The notes under the pieces were generated by a model. The model made no database searches. It was not told where the DNA came from and worked only from the letters and a program-made list of their open reading frames with translations. A DNA stretch of 10,017 nt, from the NCBI GenBank assembly GCA_041678685.1, contig JBAYNV010000074.1:1-10017 (forward strand). Direction: 5' to 3'. This document shows, piece after piece, positions 1 to 7,558 of this stretch (positions within the stretch are counted from its first letter, which is position 1; every line of letters begins with the position of its first letter). The position numbers and the translations under genes were made by a program. The stretch is from DUPQ01 sp041678685 (lineage in GTDB: Bacteria; Bacillota; Clostridia; DUPQ01).

Positions 1-1311
1 GAAGGCAATAACATAATAACGGTCTGTGCGACCGATCTTCTACGCTCGAATAATCAGCCAGGCGGCAAGCAGAGCACCGGGTTTTACTCAAAAGGCTGCA
101 ACTATACAAGAACAACAGGTATCTGGCAGACAGTTTGGCTTGAAAACGTTGCAGACTCATATATCGCATCATTTCGGTGCACGCCGAACATTGAAAACAG
201 CACATTATACATCGATGCGCTATGTATGAATGCGCACGGTCAGACCGTAACGGCTACCGCATACTATAAAGGCCATGAGGCAGGTTCCTCACAAGGAACA
301 GTATCCGGCAAACATGCGATCCTTGAAATCTCTCTTTATGAACTCCATCTTTGGGACAACGCCGATCCGGACCTTTATGATCTTGTCCTGGAACTGAAGG
401 ATGATAAGGTCCACAGCTATTTCGGCATGAGGAGCATCGCATACCATGATAAAAAATTCCTGCTTAACGGTAAACCGGTATTCCAAAGACTTATACTTGA
501 TCAGGGATTTTATCCTGACGGCATATACACTGCTTCCGATGATTCGGAATTGATAGCTGACATACAGCGATCGCTGGATATGGGCTTCAACGGAGCAAGG
601 CTCCACCAGAAAGTATTTGAACCAAGATTCCTTTACCATTGCGATGTGATGGGATACCTTGTCTGGGAAGAACATGCCAACTGGGGGCTTGATATAAGCA
701 AACCCGAAGCATGGAAGGGATTTTTGCCTGAATGGCTGGAGATTTTGGAAAGAGACTATAACCATCCGGCGATAATAGGATGGTGCCCGTTCAATGAAAC
801 ACAGAAAGATCAGGATCCGTATATCATCAAAATGACTGCAGACATGACAAGGGCATTGGACAGTACCAGGCCTGTGATAGATACATCAGGCTGGACACAT
901 GTTCCCGGTGCGAGCGACATTAGGGACAAACACGATTATGATCAGAATCCTGGCACATTCAGGGAAAGATACGATGCGATGCATGATGCCAGGGAAAACT
1001 TTGACGGATATGTTGACGATGAGTGCTGCCCTGTTTTCGTAAGCGAGTACGGCGGGATATGGTGGTCAGAAACCGATAAGGAAGGTTGGGGGTATGGCGA
1101 ACGTCCAAAGAGTATGGATGAGTTCATCGCTAGATACAAAGGCCTTACGGAAGTCCTTCTCAACGATCCGAGGATGTGCGCATTCTGCTATACACAGCTG
1201 ACTGATGTCGAACAGGAGCAGAACGGCCTGTATACATATGACAGACAGCCGAAACTTGATCCTTCGATCATAAGGGCTATCAACGCGAAGAAAGCTGCTG
1301 TTGAGGAATAA
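1..1311 (+). CDS. Glycoside hydrolase family 2 protein (beta-galactosidase/beta-glucuronidase type), 5' end outside the window
   Basis: The reading frame is open from base 1 to the TAA at 1309-1311, giving 436 visible residues; the true start lies to the left. Visible residues about 1-75 are the end of the jelly-roll sugar-binding domain, with the GH2 hallmark TTGIWQTVWLE near residues 38-48. An immunoglobulin-like linker domain follows (about 75-155), then the TIM barrel. The acid/base Glu is in GWCPFNETQ (visible residue 266, bases 796-798) and the nucleophile Glu in VFVSEYGG (residue 349, bases 1045-1047). Both catalytic residues are intact. The protein ends soon after the barrel, so it belongs to the short GH2 forms without the extra C-terminal domains of LacZ. 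Retaining exo-hydrolysis of a beta-linked sugar is expected from the family; whether it removes galactose, glucuronate or another sugar cannot be read from the sequence. An internal ATG at 226 is not the start because family-conserved sequence continues upstream of it. Confidence 0.93.
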   Translation, partial: EGNNIITVCATDLLRSNNQPGGKQSTGFYSKGCNYTRTTGIWQTVWLENVADSYIASFRCTPNIENSTLYIDALCMNAHGQTVTATAYYKGHEAGSSQGTVSGKHAILEISLYELHLWDNADPDLYDLVLELKDDKVHSYFGMRSIAYHDKKFLLNGKPVFQRLILDQGFYPDGIYTASDDSELIADIQRSLDMGFNGARLHQKVFEPRFLYHCDVMGYLVWEEHANWGLDISKPEAWKGFLPEWLEILERDYNHPAIIGWCPFNETQKDQDPYIIKMTADMTRALDSTRPVIDTSGWTHVPGASDIRDKHDYDQNPGTFRERYDAMHDARENFDGYVDDECCPVFVSEYGGIWWSETDKEGWGYGERPKSMDEFIARYKGLTEVLLNDPRMCAFCYTQLTDVEQEQNGLYTYDRQPKLDPSIIRAINAKKAAVEE

Positions 1312-1314
1312 CAG

Positions 1315-1344
1315 AAAACCCGGAGAGATCCGGGCTTTTATTTT
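1315..1344 (+). terminator. Rho-independent terminator after the GH2 gene
   Basis: A perfect 6-bp stem, CCCGGA (1319-1324) with TCCGGG (1329-1334), closes a GAGA tetraloop of the stable GNRA type. It is followed by C and a T-rich tract (TTTTATTTT, 1336-1344) and preceded by AAAA. It starts 4-8 bases after the GH2 stop codon and separates that transcript from the alpha-galactosidase promoter just downstream. Confidence 0.88.
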
Positions 1345-1352
1345 ACCCTCCG

Positions 1353-1381
1353 TTTAAATACTTAAATTTATGAGGTATAAT
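1353..1381 (+). promoter_or_regulatory. Probable sigma-70/sigma-A promoter for the alpha-galactosidase and transporter genes
   Basis: A perfect -10 box TATAAT lies at 1376-1381, 17 bp after a weak -35 box TTTAAA (1353-1358, four of six matches to TTGACA). It sits directly after the upstream terminator. Transcription would begin near 1388, which is downstream of the in-frame ATG at 1370, so that ATG would not be on the mRNA. This supports the start at 1424. Confidence 0.65.
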
Positions 1382-1423
1382 ACATTCGCTGCAGTGACAG
1401 ATATCATTTGTTTTGGAGGATTT

Positions 1424-3460
1424 ATGAGTAAATATGCAAATCCCGTTTCCGAAAATGAATACAGAAAGATAACCGATGATCTCAGCCTTTTTCCTGTATC
1501 ATTTCGCATAAACGGTAAACAATACAAAGGCTTCCCCTCTCTGGAATTTATCATCACAGACAGGATCTTCGATGTGACCGGAAACAAGACAGTCAAGATC
1601 ATGGTGATGGAGTATGATAACGATCTTAAAATAACGCTGGATACAGCCTTTTATCCCGATTATGGCGTATACGAATGGACCATATGGTTTGAAAATGCAG
1701 GAGAAGAAAATACCGGGATCATATCGGATGTATGTGCTGCTGATATGATATTTGAGGGCAAAGATGCATATTTGAAAGGAATACTCGGTGACCATGACAA
1801 CCAGTACAGACCTTACTGTCACGATCTGAGCGAAAAAGCCGTTGGTTTCAGGTCAGATTCAGGCAGGCCTACACATGTGGATTTCCCGTATTTCAACCTT
1901 GAACACGGTAATGGCGGTACCATGCTTGCTATCGGCTGGGCGGGAACATGGAAAGCGGATTTCGAATACGCAAACGGCTCAACGAAATTCGTAGCAGGAT
2001 CAACAAACGGTTTGTGCACATATCTTAAACCGGGTGAAAAGATACGCACGGCGCTGATAGTGATCGCGCCATATACGGTAAGAGACGAGGACTACGCCAC
2101 AAATTTCTGGAGATCATGGTTCATACACTGCAGTATGCCAAAGGCTGATGCATCAGGCGCGGATATAAGACCTTTCTCGACTGTCAACATCGCATATGAC
2201 ACAGGCATCCCGAACTCTGACGGCAGTATATCCGAAAGATATTATACATGGCGCCCTTCTTTAGAAAAAATGCTGGAAGAAAAAGTTAAGATAGACTTCA
2301 GATGGTTTGATGCAGGCTGGTATTCCGATCCTGAAGGAAATACAGTTGAGACCGACTGGTGGGAGACCGTAGGGAGCTGGGAACTTGATAAAGTTAAGTG
2401 GCCGGATAAGACATTTCTTGAATCGACCGAATTTGCAAGAGAGCATGGCATGAAAACACTTATGTGGTTCGAACCGGAAAGAGTCACAAATCCCGAAGCG
2501 CTTGCAAGGAACTACGGATACGATGTGAACTGGGCGATCAGAAGAGAAAATATAAAAGCGATCACAAATAACATAGGTGATCCAAAATGCCTGAAATGGA
2601 CGACCGACAGGATAATTAAAGTGATGAATGAAAACGGAGTTGATATGTATCGCGAGGACAACAACAGCAACCCCGCTCCACTTTGGCAGATGCTCGACTT
2701 AAAAGAAGGCGCGGACCGTGCAGGCATCACAGAGATAAAAGTAGTTATGGGACATTACAGGATGTGGGATGACATCATTTTAAACTGCGCAAAAAACGGC
2801 AGGTGTACATTCGTTGATTCATGCGCGAGCGGCGGAGGAAGAAACGATCTTGAATCCTTAAGAAGAGGGGTGCCGATATTAAGAAGCGATTCTGACAGGG
2901 AATCTACAGCTTTAAGGCTTTCAATGACATCTTCTTTCAATAAGTGGGTGCCTTTCTGCGGAGCTATCACAAAGGAGAAAGCAAAACAGCTTGACGCGAG
3001 AGGGATATCTGATAAATATGTATGGCGCTGCTCCTATCTTCCAATACTGAACGTTGACACTCAGTTCGTGCAGGATCCAAACCAGGATTTCGACATTTTA
3101 CGGTTTGGCATCAATGAATGGGACACGCTTAAAAAATATACTCTTTGTGATTTCTATGTTCATACGCCCTGGCACAACAAGCTGGACAAAAAAGGATTCA
3201 CGGCATTCAGCTTCTATGATCCTGATACTGAAAAAGGGATACTTGAGACATTTCGAATGGAAGAATGCGAAGATGATAAACTGACGGTAAAGCTTACATA
3301 TGCCAAAGAAGGTGGAAAATATCTTCTAAAAGATGCAGACACAGATACAGTTGCAGAAGCAAGCGGTGCAGATCTTGCTAAAGGCATCACACTTACGTTA
3401 CCGGAAAAACGTACGGCAAAACTTATATACATCGAAAGGAAAACCAAGTGGAAAGCATAA
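1424..3460 (+). CDS. Alpha-galactosidase, glycoside hydrolase family 36
   Basis: This 678-residue protein should remove terminal alpha-galactosyl residues (for example from raffinose-family sugars or galactomannan side chains) with retention. No signal peptide is visible, so it should act in the cytoplasm. Residues about 1-270 form the N-terminal beta-sandwich, about 280-570 the catalytic barrel, and the rest a C-terminal beta-domain; the length is slightly below the usual 700-750. GH36/clan GH-D motifs are WFDAGWY (294-300), MWFEPERV (347-354), the nucleophile Asp412 in YREDNN, SCASGGGRND (466-475), and the likely acid/base Asp489 in RSDSD. The nucleophile motif has the YRxDxN form rather than KWDxN. 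The start is ATG 1424 with GGAGGA at 1415-1420; the in-frame ATG at 1370 has no such site and lies upstream of the -10-defined start of transcription. Its last 13 bases overlap the transporter gene. Alpha-N-acetylgalactosaminidase is a possible alternative specificity. Confidence 0.93.
   Translation: MSKYANPVSENEYRKITDDLSLFPVSFRINGKQYKGFPSLEFIITDRIFDVTGNKTVKIMVMEYDNDLKITLDTAFYPDYGVYEWTIWFENAGEENTGIISDVCAADMIFEGKDAYLKGILGDHDNQYRPYCHDLSEKAVGFRSDSGRPTHVDFPYFNLEHGNGGTMLAIGWAGTWKADFEYANGSTKFVAGSTNGLCTYLKPGEKIRTALIVIAPYTVRDEDYATNFWRSWFIHCSMPKADASGADIRPFSTVNIAYDTGIPNSDGSISERYYTWRPSLEKMLEEKVKIDFRWFDAGWYSDPEGNTVETDWWETVGSWELDKVKWPDKTFLESTEFAREHGMKTLMWFEPERVTNPEALARNYGYDVNWAIRRENIKAITNNIGDPKCLKWTTDRIIKVMNENGVDMYREDNNSNPAPLWQMLDLKEGADRAGITEIKVVMGHYRMWDDIILNCAKNGRCTFVDSCASGGGRNDLESLRRGVPILRSDSDRESTALRLSMTSSFNKWVPFCGAITKEKAKQLDARGISDKYVWRCSYLPILNVDTQFVQDPNQDFDILRFGINEWDTLKKYTLCDFYVHTPWHNKLDKKGFTAFSFYDPDTEKGILETFRMEECEDDKLTVKLTYAKEGGKYLLKDADTDTVAEASGADLAKGITLTLPEKRTAKLIYIERKTKWKA
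3435..3440 (+). promoter_or_regulatory. Ribosome binding site for the GTG start of the transporter
   Basis: AAAGGA lies inside the alpha-galactosidase coding sequence, seven bases before the GTG at 3448. It decides in favour of the overlapping GTG start over later in-frame ATGs, which would cut into the first membrane segment. Confidence 0.65.
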
Positions 3461-4338
3461 ATGTATACATACTGCTTGTAATAAGCCTGTTAGCTGCTGT
3501 TGCAGGCGGAATGGCAAAGACATATTATACAGGCAGGATCGCAAAGAACACTGCTGATTATTACTTTTCCAATGCGATAGGGAGTTTGGTCGTAGCGCTG
3601 GTGCTGGTTATATGGGGCGGTATTGGCTTGATCTCTGTATTTACCGTTGTTCTTGGAATAATTTTCGGTACTGTGTCTGTTTTTCAGCAGATAACATATC
3701 TTAAAGCATTAAAAACCGGGCCCATGTCCTATACATCCGTAATAATCTCGCTTTCCACTATCATACCCACACTGTCAGGTATGCTGTTCTGGAAAGAGAT
3801 AATAACATTAACGCAATACATAGGGATAGTCCTTATGATAGTATGCTTCTTACTGTCAATTGATAACGGTGAAAACACGAAAAAAGTTTCCGCAAAATGG
3901 ATGCTGTACTGTGTTATCGCTTTCATCTGCACAGGGCTTATAGGGGTGATGCAGAAGTACCATCAGAGTTCGGTACATGCATCCGAATTGAACGGTTTCC
4001 TTGTGATAGCTTTTGCATTTTCGTTCGTTTATTCAATAGTTGCCTATTTTATCGTAAAGAAGAGGGAAAACATAACAACAGGGATATCAGGACCGTCGAT
4101 TTCAATGTGGATATTCGTATTATGCGGCATTACAGCCGCAGTAAATAATAAGCTGAACCTGTATCTTTCAGGTGTGATGGACAGCGCAATATTCTTCCCT
4201 TTAATAAATGGTCTTGGCCTGGTCGCTATGATGATAGTGGCTGTTCTTGTATTCAAAGAAAAACTTTCAACCAAGCGTTGGATAGGCTTGCTTATAGGGA
4301 CGATCGCGGTGGTATTTCTATGCGATCCGTTTGTGTAA
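3448..4338 (+). CDS. EamA/DMT-superfamily ten-helix membrane transporter
   Basis: The 296-residue protein is strongly hydrophobic, with ten predicted membrane segments at about 6-23, 40-56, 60-82, 91-113, 121-138, 149-169, 182-203, 216-235, 243-268 and 276-292. It shows the internal duplication of the drug/metabolite transporter superfamily: the short charged turn FWKE (114-117) before helix 5 is echoed by FKEK (269-272) before helix 10. The start is GTG at 3448, inside the alpha-galactosidase gene, with AAAGGA at 3435-3440 seven bases upstream; the 13-bp overlap implies translational coupling. Because DMT members include sugar, amino-acid, nucleotide-sugar and drug carriers, the cargo cannot be read from sequence. 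Linkage to a cytoplasmic alpha-galactosidase makes import of a galactoside or export of a sugar product a reasonable inference. No convincing hairpin terminator follows the stop. Confidence 0.9.
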   Translation: MESINVYILLVISLLAAVAGGMAKTYYTGRIAKNTADYYFSNAIGSLVVALVLVIWGGIGLISVFTVVLGIIFGTVSVFQQITYLKALKTGPMSYTSVIISLSTIIPTLSGMLFWKEIITLTQYIGIVLMIVCFLLSIDNGENTKKVSAKWMLYCVIAFICTGLIGVMQKYHQSSVHASELNGFLVIAFAFSFVYSIVAYFIVKKRENITTGISGPSISMWIFVLCGITAAVNNKLNLYLSGVMDSAIFFPLINGLGLVAMMIVAVLVFKEKLSTKRWIGLLIGTIAVVFLCDPFV

Positions 4339-4356
4339 AAGGATATTTTTCTGCCG

Positions 4357-4441
4357 CATCGTCTAATTATATGTACATTTTATGTTTAACATCGTCTAAT
4401 TCTATGCATATTTTCAAATAACATCGTCTAATTCTATGCAT
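4357..4441 (+). repeat. Three tandem direct repeats upstream of the ATPase promoter
   Basis: Three copies of a unit with consensus CATCGTCTAATTCTATGCAT begin at 4357, 4390 and 4422. The first copy differs at three places (it reads TTATATGTAC in its second half); copies two and three are identical over 20 bases. Copies one and two also share the following ATTTT and end with TAA before the next unit, so the unit is 33 and then 32 bp, close to three helical turns. The last copy ends six bases before the -35 box at 4448. Each copy has a short palindrome (ATGTACAT, TATGCATA, ATGCAT), though the centre shifts by a base between copies one and two. The position suggests operator sites for a regulator; a remnant of a repeat family is the alternative. 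Confidence 0.85.
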
Positions 4442-4447
4442 CAGCTG

Positions 4448-4476
4448 TTGATTGAACACTGTACTTCTGATATAAT
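4448..4476 (+). promoter_or_regulatory. Extended -10 promoter of the ATPase gene
   Basis: TTGATT (4448-4453, four of six matches to TTGACA) is followed after 17 bp by a perfect TATAAT (4471-4476). A TG at 4468-4469 gives the extended -10 form TGnTATAAT. Transcription would start near 4483, just ahead of the AAAGGAG ribosome binding site at 4486-4492, leaving a very short leader. Confidence 0.8.
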
Positions 4477-4499
4477 ATCGTATATAAAGGAGTATACAC

Positions 4500-5798
4500 A
4501 TGCTTAAGAGGAAAATAATGCAGGTGCTTATTGACTGGAAACAGCACAAAAACAAGGAGTGTCTTTTAGTTAAGGGTGCAAGACAGATCGGCAAGACATA
4601 TATTATAGATAAGTTTGCCAGGGAAAATTACAGGAGCTATATCTATATCAACTTTGAGGAAACTCCGGGGTTATGCGACATTTTCAACGGGGATCTTTCC
4701 GTAGATGAAATAGTGAAAAAGATGTCATTGAAGATCCAGGGTTTAAATCTTATTACCGACGACACGCTGATATTCCTGGATGAAATACAAGCCTGCCCGC
4801 AGGCAAGAACGGCACTGAAGTTTCTGGCGATCGATGACAGGTATGATGTTATTGCTTCAGGTTCATTGCTTGGTATAAATTATAAGGGAATTTCCTCGGT
4901 CCCCGTTGGTTATGAAACACAGATCGAAATGCATTCACTTGACTTCGAAGAATTCTTATGGGCTATTGGCATCAACGATACTGCTATCAGCTATGTCCGG
5001 GAATATTTCGACAAAGTCGAAAAAATCCCTGATGCCATGCATGAGTCAATGATGAAATACCTGCGTGAGTATATTGTTGTAGGCGGCATGCCTGCAGTTG
5101 TAAATAAATTTATTGAGACGAATAATTACAGCGAAGTACAGAAAGAACAGCAGAAAATCGTTGACAGCTATGTAGACGATATTTCGAAATACGCTTCTCT
5201 GGCAGAAAAACCCAAAACCAGAAACTGCTACCTCTCTATTCCGCGACAGCTTGCAAAAGAGAATAAAAAGTTTCAGTTTTCCGTTGTCGAAAAGGGAGCA
5301 AACTCCAGAAAATACGGTAACAGTCTTGAATGGCTTAGAGATGCGAATCTGGTCAGATTCTGTTTTAATATTTCAACGCCTGTATTCCCGCTCATAGCAT
5401 ATGAGAAGGAGGATCAGTACAAACTATATCTGAATGATATAGGTATACTTGTTTCGATGTACGGATTTGATATGAAGGAAACCATAGTAAATGACACATT
5501 GACAGGCAATGCAAAAGGCGGTATTTATGAAAACCTGGTAGCCGATATTTTAACGAAAAAAGGATATAAGCTCAACTACTACAAAACAGAAAACAACTCT
5601 CAGGAGATCGAATTTTTACTTACCAAAAAAAGTGAGATCATACCGGTAGAAGTGAAGGCGAAAAACGGTGCAACATTATCACTTAACGAAATACTTAAAA
5701 GGCCTGAAATCAAGCGCGGATATAAACTCATATCAGGTAATGTAGGTCAGGTAGGCAAAAAAATCACTTACCCGATATATATGGCCATGTTTTTATAA
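4500..5798 (+). CDS. Stand-alone AAA-type ATPase with C-terminal DUF4143 domain
   Basis: This 432-residue protein has a Walker A motif GARQIGKT (26-33) and a Walker B motif TLIFLDEIQ (89-97, Asp94-Glu95), followed by a sensor-like IASGSLLG stretch. This is the typical AAA_14 plus DUF4143 layout that is common and often multicopy in gut bacteria and archaea. The C-terminal part has Glu371 in QEIEFLL and IPVEVKAK (Glu384, Lys386), a spacing like that of PD-(D/E)XK nuclease-fold proteins; whether it cuts DNA is not known. The start ATG has AAAGGAG seven bases upstream. No signal peptide or membrane segment is visible, so it should be cytoplasmic. It has its own promoter and three repeats upstream, and ends 40 bp from the convergent isomerase gene, so it is a single-gene unit. 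The cellular role of this family is unclear; a mobile or defence-related role has been suspected from its patchy distribution. Confidence 0.93.
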   Translation: MLKRKIMQVLIDWKQHKNKECLLVKGARQIGKTYIIDKFARENYRSYIYINFEETPGLCDIFNGDLSVDEIVKKMSLKIQGLNLITDDTLIFLDEIQACPQARTALKFLAIDDRYDVIASGSLLGINYKGISSVPVGYETQIEMHSLDFEEFLWAIGINDTAISYVREYFDKVEKIPDAMHESMMKYLREYIVVGGMPAVVNKFIETNNYSEVQKEQQKIVDSYVDDISKYASLAEKPKTRNCYLSIPRQLAKENKKFQFSVVEKGANSRKYGNSLEWLRDANLVRFCFNISTPVFPLIAYEKEDQYKLYLNDIGILVSMYGFDMKETIVNDTLTGNAKGGIYENLVADILTKKGYKLNYYKTENNSQEIEFLLTKKSEIIPVEVKAKNGATLSLNEILKRPEIKRGYKLISGNVGQVGKKITYPIYMAMFL

Positions 5799-5838
5799 TA
5801 AACAATAAATATTGGTAAGCGACCATATGTCTCAGTTA

Positions 5839-6744
5839 TCAGATCTCGTTCCATGCTTCATCCAGAAGTTTCATTGTCCTTTTTATCGTATAATCAGGTG
5901 TTTTATCAGGATAGGGCTGCATTTCCATTACAAGCGCTCCGCGTTTTTCCTTACTTAAATACCCTATATCCAACAAAGACTCAAGAATGATCTTAAGCTC
6001 TTTTTTCGATATCTCCCCTTCTTCAAAATCCATGGGAGGATGCTTGTCGCCATACCATGGATTATTCACATTACACTTCACGCAGTTGCCTAAATGCACT
6101 CTTTTTATATATCTTCCGCATCTTGCTATAGCCGATCCGAACTCCTCAGACATAAGCGGAAGATGGGCCATATCCAGTTCGATGCCTATGTTATCAAATT
6201 CCTCCGATAGATCATCCATCAGTCCGATACAGTCATCGATCGGCCCGTAAAGATATTTTTTATCGATCGTACGGTCGAAAGGTTCAAGTAATGCCGTGAT
6301 GTCATACGGTTTCAACTCTTTACAGAACCATCTGCAAAATGCCTTGAATGCCGCCCTGGCTTCTTCCCTGTGATCAGGATCATCAGCTCCCGAAACGAAT
6401 ACAAACCCTTTGGCTCCTATTTTCACTGCCATATCGATCTGATCTTTTATAATGATCCTTGTCATGGCCTGTTCCTGTATGTCACGGGAGGATAATGATA
6501 TCTTGCGGCTGGGGAAAAGATGAAGCGCATATACGATCTGCTTATCACATTTAAGAAGTTCCTCTGTTATTCTTTCCCTTCTTTCATCTCCGTAAGGCAG
6601 ACAGCAGTCAAAGGTCTCTATATCTTTTCTTCTTGAAAACTCTATGAGTGTATCCATATGAAAATCAGCATCGCATGTGCATTTGGGATAAAGCATATGA
6701 TGCACGAGACCTAATTTCGCATAGCTTCGTATATCTTCTTTCAT
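5839..6744 (-). CDS. Xylose-isomerase-like TIM-barrel protein (sugar phosphate isomerase/epimerase family)
   Basis: The 301-residue protein matches the AP-endonuclease-2/xylose-isomerase-like barrel fold. Four residues fall where the metal ligands of D-tagatose 3-epimerase-type enzymes lie: Glu154 (LLEPFDR), Asp191 (IELDMAH), His217 (RVHLGN) and Glu274 (VMEMQPY). This Glu-Asp-His-Glu set with an EP motif fits an active metal-dependent isomerase or epimerase of sugars, polyols or related keto compounds, acting in the cytoplasm. The substrate cannot be assigned. Its ATG overlaps the stop of the upstream peptidase gene as ATGA (6741-6744), so it should be translationally coupled as the last gene of a three-gene operon. 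No strong terminator is seen in the 40-bp gap to the convergent ATPase gene. Confidence 0.9.
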   Translation of the reverse strand: MKEDIRSYAKLGLVHHMLYPKCTCDADFHMDTLIEFSRRKDIETFDCCLPYGDERRERITEELLKCDKQIVYALHLFPSRKISLSSRDIQEQAMTRIIIKDQIDMAVKIGAKGFVFVSGADDPDHREEARAAFKAFCRWFCKELKPYDITALLEPFDRTIDKKYLYGPIDDCIGLMDDLSEEFDNIGIELDMAHLPLMSEEFGSAIARCGRYIKRVHLGNCVKCNVNNPWYGDKHPPMDFEEGEISKKELKIILESLLDIGYLSKEKRGALVMEMQPYPDKTPDYTIKRTMKLLDEAWNEI

Positions 6745-7544
6745 ATCGTCTTCTGTACCTTAAGTTTGTTCTGCCAGTATCTTGCCCAGCATATCAGTAT
6801 GTTATCTTCTTCAAATACCGGTACTCCAAAAAGCTTCCTGTACTGTACGGCATAAGGCGTATCAAAGAAGGTTATCTTCATTTTCACTATTCCGCGGATA
6901 CTTAAAGGATCAGATATATCTTCAGCCTTTGCAGATCTTTTTGCAGCTTCATATATCAACTGCGAGGTCTTTGATAAGGGATAACAGACAGCTCCATGCT
7001 CCGATAATGATTCTTTCACCGTGACGCCTGTAGCTTGCGGAACAATGTCATGTGCTTCTTTTACGCCTTCTGAGTCACCGGTTATCATTAAAAGGGGCAC
7101 ACTGAAATGCCCTGCTATATAAGTCTCTATGCCTATTTCACCGACGGATCTTCCGTTCACCGTTATATCCTTTATATCAGATTCGTAAGTATGGTTCAAA
7201 ATAGCATTTTCCGTACCGCGTTTCGAATGGAATCCAAGAAGGATGAGTCCGTTAAAACTTTCGTCAAGCCCTCCTGCCCATGCTTCCGTATATGGAGGTT
7301 TACCGCAGTATACTTTAACATTCCCGCCCAATACAGAAAGATCTATATTCCTCCCGTCGCAGTGCTCATCATAGATATGGATCTCATCTGCTTTGCCTTC
7401 TGTCAGTCCTTTTACGGCGGCAAGCAGGTCGCTCATGAAATACTTCCGGCCTGTACCATACTCTGATCCTCCGGGTATCGCCTGCTCATAGCCTGTGATG
7501 CCGCTGACACCTTCCATATCACATCTGATCATAAATTTTTTCAA
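6741..7544 (-). CDS. M55 family metallopeptidase, DppA-like D-aminopeptidase
   Basis: From the TTG at 7544 the protein has 267 residues and begins MKKFMIRCDMEGVSG, the usual beginning of M55 peptidases. The zinc-site set known from Bacillus subtilis DppA (Asp8, Glu10, His60, His104, Glu133, with His115 nearby) has clear counterparts at Asp9, Glu11, His61 (YDEHCDGRN), His106 (GFHSKRGT), Glu136 (VGEIGIE) and His118 (NHTY). It should therefore be an active cytoplasmic di-zinc aminopeptidase for peptides with N-terminal D-amino acids, such as cell-wall-derived dipeptides. The start is uncertain: an ATG at 7532 lacks a ribosome site, while TTG 7544 has GTGAGG (7556-7551) six bases upstream; a TTG at 7562 overlaps the lipoprotein stop. 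No dpp-type peptide transporter is adjacent. It is the middle gene of the operon, 14 bases after the lipoprotein gene and overlapping the isomerase start by ATGA. Confidence 0.92.
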   Translation of the reverse strand: MKKFMIRCDMEGVSGITGYEQAIPGGSEYGTGRKYFMSDLLAAVKGLTEGKADEIHIYDEHCDGRNIDLSVLGGNVKVYCGKPPYTEAWAGGLDESFNGLILLGFHSKRGTENAILNHTYESDIKDITVNGRSVGEIGIETYIAGHFSVPLLMITGDSEGVKEAHDIVPQATGVTVKESLSEHGAVCYPLSKTSQLIYEAAKRSAKAEDISDPLSIRGIVKMKITFFDTPYAVQYRKLFGVPVFEEDNILICWARYWQNKLKVQKTI

Positions 7545-7550
7545 GATACG

Positions 7551-7556
7551 CCTCAC
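7551..7556 (-). promoter_or_regulatory. Ribosome binding site that selects the TTG start of the M55 peptidase
   Basis: On the minus strand GTGAGG reads from 7556 to 7551 and is six bases before TTG at 7544. The ATG at 7532 would be 18 bases away from it, too far for efficient initiation, with only an A/T-rich stretch in between. The choice is an inference from spacing and from the family's usual N-terminus. Confidence 0.6.
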
Positions 7557-7558
7557 AT

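Noticed and set aside
26..229. A 67-codon plus-strand frame upstream of the ATG at 226, which could suggest a separate small gene or a frameshift in the GH2 gene.
   Set aside because: The GH2 frame itself is open from base 1 and carries conserved GH2 sequence (TTGIWQTVWLE) across this stretch, so the gene is intact and the other frame is a shadow.
1370..1423. An in-frame ATG that would add 18 residues to the alpha-galactosidase.
   Set aside because: It precedes the -10 box (1376-1381) and has no ribosome site, whereas ATG 1424 has GGAGGA just upstream.
4339..4356. A possible terminator after the transporter gene (AAAAGGATATTTTT).
   Set aside because: The stem would be four A-T pairs only, too weak to call.
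4357..4441. The three direct repeats as a tiny CRISPR array.
   Set aside because: The gaps between the conserved 20-bp parts are only 12-13 bp, they are partly conserved themselves, and no cas gene is near.
5799..5838. A possible bidirectional terminator between the convergent ATPase and isomerase genes.
   Set aside because: Only a 3-bp GGT/ACC pairing can be found, with no adequate stem or T-run on either strand.
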